Positions 55,215 to 64,000 of a stretch of DNA of 64,000 nucleotides are shown one piece after another; the first letter of the stretch is position 1, and the number at the start of each line of letters is the position of its first letter. The DNA is from Parus major (lineage: Eukaryota > Chordata > Aves > Passeriformes > Paridae), in contig NC_031770.1 of assembly GCF_001522545.3 (NCBI RefSeq), forward strand, positions 91,468,339 through 91,532,338. The letters are read 5' to 3'. The translations under genes were made by a program, and so were the position numbers. Below the pieces are notes generated by a model. It searched no databases and was not told where the DNA came from. It was given only the letters and a program-made list of their open reading frames with translations.

Positions 55215-55793
55215 TGGTTTAACCCCAGCCAGCAAACGAAGCCCACTCAGCCACTCACACACTCCCACCAGTGAGGTCAGGGAGAAAATTAGAAGGGTAA
55301 AAGATAAAATCTCATGGGTCAAGATAAAGACAGTTTAATAGGGAAAGCAAAAGCTGCACACGCATGCACAACAAACCAAGGAATTGATTCACTGCTTCCC
55401 ACAAGCAGGCAGGTGTTCAGCCACCTCCAGGGAAGCAGGGCCCCAGCACACATAATGGTACTTGAGAAGACATATGCCATCACTCCAAACATCTCCCACT
55501 TCCCCCTTCTTCTCTCCACTTTATACATGGATCATGATGCCATGTGGTCTAGAGTATCCCTTTGGTCAGTTTGAGTCTTCTGTCTCAGCTGTGTTTTCCA
55601 AACCTCCCATGTACCCCCAACTTCCTCACAAGTGCGGCAGCACAAAAAGAGGAAAAGGCCTTGGGCTCTGTGTAAGCCCTTGGCAATAACAAAAATGTCT
55701 CTTTATCAGCCCTGTGCTGAGCACAAATCCAAAATGTAGTCCACACTTGATACTGTGAACAAAATCAACTCTACCTCAGCTGAAGCCAGCACA
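55215..55793 (-). mobile_element. Endogenous retrovirus LTR, avian type, antisense
   Basis: On the + strand it begins TGGTTTAACCCCAGCCAGC and ends 'cagctgaagccagcaca', the reversed termini of the same common avian LTR seen at 15005-15472. Read on the minus strand it shows a TATA-like GTATAAAG (revcomp near 55519-55526), and ATTAAACTGTC (revcomp near 55329-55340), the usual position of the poly(A) signal. At about 579 nt it appears near full length. No internal retroviral genes adjoin it. Confidence 0.8.
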
Positions 55794-56420
55794 ATAGGTA
55801 TTTCTGAACTTTTGGTTTCTGAACAATTTGGTTACTTCTCATATAGATCATCAACAAGGAACAGATATAGACTGTTCTCTGTAATATGAATCCATTATCT
55901 GAGAGAAAAAAAAACTTTTCAACTTATGTCCAGATTTATATGGGAAAAAAAAAAATTGTTCATTGACTTCCTAAGTGTTGAAAATGAGTGAATTTAGATA
56001 CTAATTTAGAATTTAGTTATGTGTACTAAGCTCCTGATGTTGTAGATTAGTATTCTATCTATATACATATATATTTCATTTTTTGCAACATACTTATTAT
56101 AGGAGTCAGGATTGCAAAATAGAAAGGAATCAAAACCATGCATATTAAAAATGCTAGTTGCTGCTTGGGTTCTGTAACAATTTTTCTGTGAGGTTTTGAG
56201 AATGTCATTATTAATACCTTGCCATTTTAGATTGGAAGCTTGAAGTCTTAATTATTAATAGACAAATTCTTCAGATATGCTAAAAACATTGATGGAATTA
56301 GTTGATGATTCTTCTTGTGTCCCGATTACTGTGCCACTCCTCAAGGCAGGACAAATGAGTGTTTTATTCTTTTTCCTCTCCTCTTTGCCATACACCATAC
56401 ATAAAAGCTACCAAAAAAGC

Positions 56421-56945
56421 TGTAGATTGACCCTGGCTGGCAGCCAAGGCCCGCACAGCCACTCAGTCACTTACCCCTCAGAGGGTGGGGGAAATAATTG
56501 AATGAGTAAATGAGTTAAAGATAGCAAATGTGTATGCAAACAAAGTAAAACAAATAATTAATTCACCACTTCCCATGGCCACCTCCAGGCAATCAGAGCC
56601 CCATGATGCAGAATGGTGACTTTGGAAGACAAAAGCCGTCACTCTGAATCCCTGCCTTCCATCTTCTTCCCTGAGCTTTATACGCTGAACATGACACCAC
56701 ATGGGGTGGGATATCCCTCAGGTCAGTTCAGGTCAGCTGTCCTGCCTGTGTCCCCTTCTGACCTCTTGTGTATCCCCAGCTCACTGATGTAGTGGTGTAG
56801 GAGAAAAAAGCCCTTCATTCGGTGTAAGCACTGATCAGCAATAACAAAACTGAGTTCTTACCATGGTTCCCAGCACAAATCCTAACTACAGCCCTTTACT
56901 AGCTGCTATGAGGAAAAATAACTATGCCAGACAAAATCAGCAGAG
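56421..56945 (-). mobile_element. Diverged second copy of the same LTR family, antisense
   Basis: The element follows the order of 55215-55793: 'ggctggcagccaaggccc', the preserved 'accacttcccatgg' and 'ccacctccaggcaat', the TATA region 'gctttatacgctgaacatga', 'gggatatccctcaggtcag', and 'cagcaataacaaaac'. The two copies differ at many positions, so they probably inserted separately rather than as the two LTRs of one provirus. The 627 nt between them (55794-56420) show no retroviral coding remnant. Confidence 0.75.
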
Positions 56946-58809
56946 AAGTAAAAGTCTGGTGAGTGTATTTCAATATATATACGATGTCTGGAAAAGCAGC
57001 AGCAAAAAATTTAGATTTATGGAATAGAAAAGTGGATTATAAGATATACAAATTGAATATCATTGAATATTAAGGCATGCAAACATATAACAGACTATTA
57101 GTCATTTATACTTTGTGGTTCTGTATAATTTAGTTCTCAGACATGAAATAGCTTTTTTCCTTGCTGATCAAATAGAAAGGGAAAGGCTTAAAAACACTTA
57201 TGTTGGAATTTTCTAAGGTCTATCGTCAATATTTTATCTTTTTTACTTTTTTACCAAAAGTTAAATTTATTTTGCTTGCTAAAGGGATATATATTTTTTA
57301 AATTTTCATTCTAGATTTATGGAACTTACTTCAATAAAAATGTGGCATTTTTTTGTATTTCAGAATATTTTTTCCATTGGAGGTTTACATTGTTATAAAG
57401 CTTTATTTTCTTTTATTGCGTTTTTATACTTGTAAAATATTTAATATTTAAGGTGTTTTCCTTTCATCATGTCAAAAATACAGTTTTTTGATCAAAAATT
57501 TGTGGGAATAATATATGCTCTTTTCAAAAAAATGTTTTTTCTTTTATTTCATGTGCTTAAAGGATATTTTTACTTGATCTATCTTTATGGGATTTTTTTT
57601 CTGATCATTAAAAATTACCACTTCCACAGTGAAGTACTTCTAAATAATAATAATAGCATATGTAAAGTATGTTTATTTGGAAATCAAAGACTTGAGTGTA
57701 GCTTACAAAAAAAAAAAAAAAATGGAGTTTGTTTAAAAACACAACATAGTCTCTTTCTGGTAACCATGGCAGCACAATGAGAGTGGCAGAACATTTCTTA
57801 AAAGCTGTAGAAAACACTTCTGTAAGAAGATCAGAACTGAATCACTATTGTCACCCATAGATTTTGATTTCTTTTAAAATTCTACTCCTGACTTGTTCAT
57901 CAAGTACGTACAACAGGCTCAGAGGCAGGTATGCTGAAAACAGCTTCAGGCCTTTTAATGGTGGGGGCTAGAAACTAATTTTTTTGCATGAATTATACAG
58001 TCAGTGGCTGGAACAGCCTGAAGACACAAAAGCCATGTCATATTCATGCATAGGATGTTTGTTTGTTAGGATTTACACAATACTTTAATGCTACACCCTG
58101 AATATAAAAGTTCTGTATACCATCATATACTTTTTCCTTGCCTGCCTGGGGAGAGGAAATGAAAGTCAGAAAACATCTGTAAATAATTTTTAAAAAAAGC
58201 CATGAATAGACTTCTTTTTCCCTTTTCTGTGCCTATTTCCTGCTTTTATGGGTGTGTATATTTATGGGTGCTCACAGGCTGAAGAGCCTGTGTCTGTGCA
58301 GTTGTAGGAGTTCACAAGTGGTACATAAAATGCTGTTGCAAATACCTTCAGAAGCAAAAGGTATTGTGCCAGGGTTAAATGTGGATGCAGTTCAGTCAAT
58401 CAGCTGGACTAGTTTTTGTTTCCTCTTTGTTTCAGTCTTTGGTGATTTTGGATAAATAATATCAGCAGTTCTTTATTTGAGAAAAAATGAATCGGAAATC
58501 AGTGTTCTTTTTTTTTTTTAAGATATTCTTACAGTATGTAAGATTTTCTAAAAGGTATTCAAATATCTAGCTGTATTTTTATATTTAATATATTCTAAAT
58601 TACCCAAATAATTTAAAAACAGCAAAACCAGACTTTAAGATTTCATTTCTGAAATCTAGGTTTGGAAAACACAGTAATATTTGCATGTGACTTAATAAAT
58701 AATACATTGATGTTTGCCTAGTTGTCAGCTTAAGCCACTGTGATAAGAATGGTTAATTAGTAAGAGCAAGAATTTTTTAACCTCTTCACGTCCTTAGTTC
58801 CATGTTAAA

Positions 58810-58975
58810 TTATAGAATTATAGAATCACGTAACATTTATGATTGGAAAAGTCCTCAAAAACTGTCTGTTTTCAAGCCCCCTGCCATGGGCATAGAACCT
58901 TGCACTAGGTCAGGCTGCTCAAAGCCCCATCCAACCTGGCCTTGAATGCTTTGATGTCTCCCTCTAACCAGTGCT
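58810..58975 (-). mobile_element. Short CR1 LINE 3'-end fragment
   Basis: On the + strand it starts with TATAGAATTATAGAATCA, the reverse complement of the CR1 terminal octamer-type repeats, and continues with 'ctgctcaaagccccatccaa' and 'cctggccttgaatgct'. Only about 165 nt remain. Confidence 0.88.
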
Positions 58976-59540
58976 TGCTATGTTATGTGATAAAACTGAA
59001 GAGGAAAAAAAATCTTAAACCATTACTAATTGCAGGTAGGAGGAGGGAATTGTCCCTTTAAGTACTAAGGACTTTGAGTGAGAGCATGGAGAAATTTGTA
59101 CAGAAGCCAAAAGCCTCATCTTGATAGTGTCTATTGCTGTTTTGGGTTTTTTTCCTTTTCTTCTTCAAACAAAGGCATGTGGTTCTCTCTTCATCCTAGC
59201 ATATTTTAGCTATGGATTTGTTCAGTTAGGAGTATTATTATCCTAAGGCTTTTTGCAAAGAGGGAGAAATAGTTACTTCTAAATTGCATGAACATAGTTG
59301 GTGGAATTTCCTAAATAAGTATCTTATTTACATACCTTGAGTTAGAACAAGGCTGTAGGTATTTATGCAAATTCAACTCCTCACATGCACAAAACAGAAG
59401 CAGAGTTCTAGACAAGTACCATTCCAGCTCTGGGCCGTCACTCCTTTCGGCATAACCCTGCTCTTCCATACACAGTCCCCGCGGTGCCCCCACCCTGGCT
59501 GTGCCTCAGCCATGCCCTGTGCTGGGCAGGAATCCTGAAT

Positions 59541-59740
59541 CTGGCTGGATCTGGCTGGAACCGGCTGTGTCTGGCTGTGTCTGGCTGGAACCGGCTGTGT
59601 CTGGCTGGATCTGGCTGGAACCGGCTGTGTCTGGCTGTGTCTGGCTGGAACCGGCAGTGTCTGGCTGGAACCGGCTGTGTCTGGCTGTGTCTGGCTGGAA
59701 CCGGCAGTGTCCGGCTGGAACCGGCTGTGTCCGGCTGGGG
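59541..59740. repeat. GC-rich decamer minisatellite, 20 units
   Basis: There are twenty consecutive 10-nt units in unbroken register, mostly ctggctggaa, ccggctgtgt, ctggctgtgt and ctggctggat. Nine units start CCGG, giving regularly placed CpG sites in otherwise CpG-poor DNA. Units are arranged in larger patterns (for example a 4-unit block at 59541-59580 recurs at 59601-59640). Because 10 nt is one codon triplet out of phase, three units make a 30-nt coding period, so every frame on both strands stays open for long stretches without being a gene. Confidence 0.97.
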
Positions 59741-59825
59741 CAGCCCCGGCCACCCCTCGGAGCCGCTGCAGCTGCTGGAGCCTGGGCACGGCTGCAGTTG
59801 GCAATGTTGAGGAATATGTCTAGCA

Positions 59826-60400
59826 CAGGAGTCTGGGCTGCAGGTTAAGCTCTGGTGGGAGCCTGAGACAGAAGGCTGTGTACTGCCCACCTTTGGGATA
59901 GCAGAGGGCATGAAGATGGGTGGTGTCAGCCAGGTGAATAGATACTGAGACACAGCAGGAAAGACAATTGCCAAACATTTTGAATAACAAAGGAAGCAAA
60001 GACCATTGACACCAGCAAGATGGATGGACACAGACAGGAGTCAGGAGCTGGAAACTAAGGAGGAAAAGCAAGATTCATGCTTGGTGAGACCGAGGGTGTA
60101 AAAGCCCAGTGGTTTCCTGGTTGGGATTCTCCTCAGAGGCATCAGCTTGAGCTGTTTCAGTGTGAGTTCACTGTTAATAAATGGCTTTATGGGATGAGGC
60201 ATCTGAGACTGATATGGGAGACCCAGGGTGGAATCCATGAGGAAACCTGGTCTGACTGGGAGGGTGGGGTATGCAGGGAGTGAAACGGGGACTGGTCAGA
60301 TCACTGGAGCTGCCCACTGTGAAGGGGCTCTGGTCCCTGCTGTGAAGGTCTCTGGTGGTGAGAGTGTGATTGCCAGAGTCTCATAAATGGTCAGACTGTA
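59826..60400 (+). mobile_element. LTR-like repeat, copy 2 of a two-copy family
   Basis: This is homologous over most of its right half to 45108-45615. It has a TATA-like TGTAAAAG at 60097-60104 and AATAAA at 60176-60181, about 80 nt apart, which is LTR-like spacing of promoter and poly(A) signal. Both copies end 'gagtgtgaytgccagagt'. The left half aligns less well. It starts about 85 nt after the decamer minisatellite. Confidence 0.6.
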
Positions 60401-60923
60401 TATTTTCCTAATATTAACTCCCAAAGAACAGCCCACCATCATGCTTTTCAATTTTTTATCCATGCCATGTTTCATTTTTCATTTTACCCAGACTGCCATG
60501 AATACTGATTTTACATGGTAAAGTTATTTACATTTGTTCATTGTATGCTAAGCAAGAAAGTTTTCCCTTTGGCTGGGGTATCTTTAAGAGGACAAATGCA
60601 ACCAGCATAAAACTTCATGTTTCATATTGCATGCAGACCTTTGGGCAGTCTTATGCATTTTGAGGAAAAATTCAGGACCTAGTCATTTCTATGCTAGAAA
60701 GATACAGATGATATTTTCTTCCCAGCAAGCCTTGCAGACATCTGCATATAATGCAAACACAGGCTGGAGGTGGTGAAGTGTTGATGTTTCACTTCTGTAG
60801 CTGCTCCACTGCTGTTCACCTGCCTCACCAGCATTTCTAGGTATCAGAGCAAAAATGGGATATACAACAAAGGACAAACCTTAATTTTCTGCAAGAACCA
60901 GAAAACCAGTAAGACCCCATCAC

Positions 60924-61035
60924 CACCACCACCACCACCAAAAAACACAATGCACTAAAAAAACACCCCAAACAAACAAAAAACAAACAAAAAAACCCCC
61001 CACAAAACATCCAAATCCAAAACCCAAACAACCAG
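60924..61035. repeat. CCA triplets followed by A/C-rich tract
   Basis: Six or so CCA units (60924-60941) lead into AAAC/CAAA-rich sequence with a run of Cs. Simple repeat; no function indicated. Confidence 0.8.
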
Positions 61036-61575
61036 CAAACCTTTCTATTGGGAAAGAGGAAGACAACTTCGGCAATTACGGTTACTTCATGCTCTAAATA
61101 GGTTAAGAAAGCTTGTGAATTATTTTTTGCATTCACCTCCCAGTAATGGCCCATAAAAACCATACAGAACCATCATGGGATGATCTGCTAAATTAATCTT
61201 GTTTCCATTAACATGTCTGAATAATTTCAGAAGCATTAACCAATCTGCTACTGGTGGTTACTGCTGCTACTGTTGTTAATGGTGTAGCAATACCAGCCAC
61301 AAGTACTGGTAATCACTTAAGTAAGTACTGGTGGCAGTGCTGGTCTCCACCTACCCTGCCTTCCTTCTTCTTGCTATGGGACAATATGGAAAAAGTCATA
61401 AATCCCAGTTACAGTCGGCCTGTATTTTGCAAAGACAGTATTCAGTAAATATCCAATAGTGAATACTTCCAGAAGAATAAAATTTATCTTTTGTACCATG
61501 TGAGTAAAGACATGCAGGACATAAAATCTGCCTCTAATTATTGACAAAGCTTCTTGAATTTCTCTGGTAAACAGA

Positions 61576-61815
61576 GAATTATAGAATGATAGAATGGTTT
61601 GGGTTGGAAGAGACATTTATGGTCATCGATTCCAACCTCCTTGCATTAGGCAGGTACATCTTCAACATGTTGGTCAGAGCCATCCAGCCTGACACAGAAT
61701 TTTTCCAGGGATCGAATGTCTGCCACTTTTTTCTGAACATCTGTCCCAGTGTTGCACACCCTCATAGAAGAATCCTTACATCTAATCTCAAATTAATTGC
61801 ATTTCAGTTTAAAGG
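61576..61815 (-). mobile_element. Short CR1 LINE 3'-end fragment
   Basis: On the + strand it begins 'tagaatgatagaatggtttg' and 'gggttggaagagac', the antisense CR1 3' end, and runs to 'catttcagtttaaa', a familiar position in the 3' region. The terminal tandem ATAGAAT units are well kept, so this may be one of the younger CR1 copies in the window. Confidence 0.9.
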
Positions 61816-64000
61816 GGCTGAAATGCATTGTCATAGAGATCCAGAATGTTCCAGTGTGCTGCTTTCTATGGGTCAGTTCAATTTGAGCAGTGATTATTTC
61901 ACCTACCTGACATTTTCCTATAGGCAGGTGTCAAATGAGATAGCCCATTGTCAAGTGTTTTTGTTTACTAGTGTGGACGGCACTGCCCTACAAATACTAA
62001 CAGAGTAATAAAGTAAGATTGCTACAATCACAACCTAACTAGATTTTACTTGTTTCTTTTCTCAAAGCAATGGAATTGGCTTTTTACATCAGTAGTCTGC
62101 ATTTGATTCATATTTCTATTTAACAGCTGCAGGCTGTCATGGGTGAAATGAGATTTTTCAGCCTCAGAAGGAGGAGCAAGTATTTGTCTTTAAACTGATC
62201 TCAAAATGAAATCATGATTTTTAAGACATTCTGGGAGTGGCAAGAAGGTTACAGAATATCTGCTTCAAGTTACCTAAGGAAAAACATCATAACTTTTTTT
62301 GTACAGATATATGCTGAGGTAGCTTCAAAAGGTTCATTCACAATATTTGATAATTTCTGTCAATTTCTGTCAATGGAATGATCTCCATTCTACACAGATG
62401 TAAAGCTGAAGTGCTCTGTTAGCAGCTAGAAATGGATACTGATAGAATATATCTTGAAGTGGTTTAAAGACACAAGGAAGCTTGTTCCACAAAGTTGGAA
62501 GACTTTGGAAAAATCTAACACAGATTCTGATAAAGGACTATTCAATTTTTTCAAAAGTAAACTGAATTTCTGGCTGCTTTATTGATACCAGCATATTATG
62601 TGCAAAATCTGATTATATTAATTGATTCATAAAGCAATGGTTTTTCACCTGTGGTTTTAAAAAAATAAAAAAAAACACCCAACAGAGAAGATCACGGGCA
62701 CAGTATACTTTCAGTCATGCATGCAAACAGCTATAGCTTTGAATTCATTTGGGAAACCAGCTTTAATCAGTAAAATCCCAGGGGTTTTTTTGTAGTGAGT
62801 TTTTCAACAGTTACAAGGAAGGCATGCTGATTTTTAAAGGGTGATCAGTGGTCAAAAAACTCAAAAATGAAGTCTTAGTTTTTCTTCTTTTGGATCATGG
62901 CCAAAATAATTGTTTATTTAAAGCTTGTCTTGGTTTACTTACATTGTGAGGACCAGAATATATTTGAGGAGTCAGCATAGCCTTTTTGCCCCTTTCTTTT
63001 GAGAATTAACAGGTTGACATGAATAAGTCTCTGACTGTGTAAGAGGGAAAGAAATTATCAGTTTGGCATTTCACCTAAATAAACAGACCCATCAGAATGA
63101 TTGAGGTTACATATTCAAGAGACAAGTGCATATCTGACACATAGAGGCCATAGAAAATTGTGATGAATTGCCTACCCTTTTTATTAATTATTATTGTCAT
63201 AGTGACGAGAGTAAGAGGGAACATTTTGCAGCTCACATCCACCCTGCTGATGTCAATGAAGATGAGAAAAGGGCCAAGCTGAAATAATGGTTTAAATGTT
63301 TTTGCTGTATATTTAAAAAATATACACCGTCTGAGATATTTGTATAACTGCATGTCATTATGTACAAAAGAAAAGCATTAATTTTCATGGGTTCTTTACC
63401 TAGATTCTCTATAACTTTATACAGTCCCTTTACATAATTAACAAAAATGATGAAGTGTATATTTTTAATTGGTGGAAAGTTCTTCTGTGCGATGGTTCCT
63501 TTATCTATGTTATAGTGGTTTTCTCAACTAGAATACTATCTGTAATTACAGCAGTTGTAGATAGACAATTCAGGGCACAAGACATTCTAGTTCTATTTCA
63601 AGCATCATCTGAGTTACTTTATATAAAAAAAATATCAGGTCAAATTATGTACTGATGCTGTTCTACTTTTTGAACTTTGGTTTGAGAAGCATAATTCTGT
63701 CTTTTGAAATAGTGCCATATGATATCCATTCTGTAGATTCATGGTATTTAAATGTCTATTTAGGACATCTTGATAACTACTGGAAGCTTTCAAATGAGTA
63801 ATACAAACACTTGCCCTTTGGTTTGTTGGTTTTTTTCTTTTTTTTTTTTTCCCCACAAGTCTTTTTAAAATGTTAAGTGTGGAAAATGTTAAAATGTTAG
63901 GTCTGGGAAAAAAATGTTAAAAACATATTAAAAGAAAAAATAGTGCTGAATTTTCTGGTAGTTCCTTCATATACAATCTTATACATATTTCCTGCTTACA

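Larger units (their letters stand above)
33769..64000 (+). other. CSMD1 intron, 5' part, at least 30 kb
   Basis: The donor GTAAGT lies at 33769. I looked for the next CSMD1 exon, expected to start by completing a Leu codon and to encode a Sushi domain with a Cys-Pro-Asp-Pro-Gly motif, and did not see it. The intron therefore seems to run past the right edge, or the exon lies in an assembly gap, which is less likely. Named contents are CR1 copies, LTR remnants, microsatellites, two gaps and the decamer minisatellite, listed separately. The stretches 33775-45107 (apart from the GT-rich tract at 36.0 kb), 45616-48589, 50566-52700, 52901-55214, 56946-58809, 60401-61575 and 61816-64000 otherwise show only AT-rich non-coding sequence. 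The segment 37100-37560 is GC-richer and unidentified. Confidence 0.78.

Noticed and set aside
55794..56420. Internal retroviral genes between the paired LTRs
   Set aside because: The interval is only 627 nt, AT-rich, and shows no gag, protease, polymerase or envelope-like reading.
59373..60031. Open frames of 106-197 codons, some with a repeated Pro-Val-Pro-Ala-Arg pattern
   Set aside because: They are produced by the stop-free decamer minisatellite and are open in several frames on both strands. There is no start context, domain or splice support.

Overview
This window is vertebrate nuclear DNA, almost certainly from a bird. It is AT-rich, has no dense coding, and carries six 3'-end fragments of CR1 LINEs together with avian-type endogenous retrovirus LTR remnants. 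There are no operons, bacterial genes, CRISPR arrays or recognisable tRNA/rRNA genes.

The only protein-coding signal I can support is two short exons on the + strand, 12.2 kb apart, at 21368-21480 and 33691-33768. Joined across their splice sites they read continuously and match the end of the second CUB domain and the following basic linker of CSMD1 (CUB and Sushi multiple domains 1). The match is from memory of the family; CSMD1 fits better than CSMD2 or CSMD3. The whole window is therefore read as the interior of the CSMD1 gene: the end of one intron (1-21367), a complete 12,210-nt intron (21481-33690), and the start of a further intron (33769 to the right edge, at least 30 kb). No other exon was recognised in either flank.

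Repeat layout: CR1 at about 9.7-10.2 kb (-), 17.7-17.9 kb (+), 22.8-23.2 kb (-), 48.6-49.5 kb (+, the longest, with a decayed reverse-transcriptase end), 58.8-59.0 kb (-) and 61.6-61.8 kb (-). LTR-like elements lie at about 15.0-15.5 kb (+), 24.1-24.5 kb (-, internally deleted), 24.9-25.9 kb (+, GC-rich), 45.1-45.6 kb (+) and 59.8-60.4 kb (+) (two copies of one family), and 55.2-55.8 kb (-) and 56.4-56.9 kb (-) (two diverged copies of the same family as the 15.0 kb element). A GC-rich decamer minisatellite of 20 units in perfect register lies at 59541-59740. Two assembly gaps (50076-50565 and 52801-52900) each begin inside a microsatellite: TTCTCC and AAT/ATT respectively.

I found no convincing novel biological system. 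The observations most worth checking are the symmetric 78-nt CSMD1 linker exon, the decamer minisatellite, the GC-rich block at 24.9-25.7 kb, several perfect small hairpins, and the sense-oriented LTR copies inside the CSMD1 introns.
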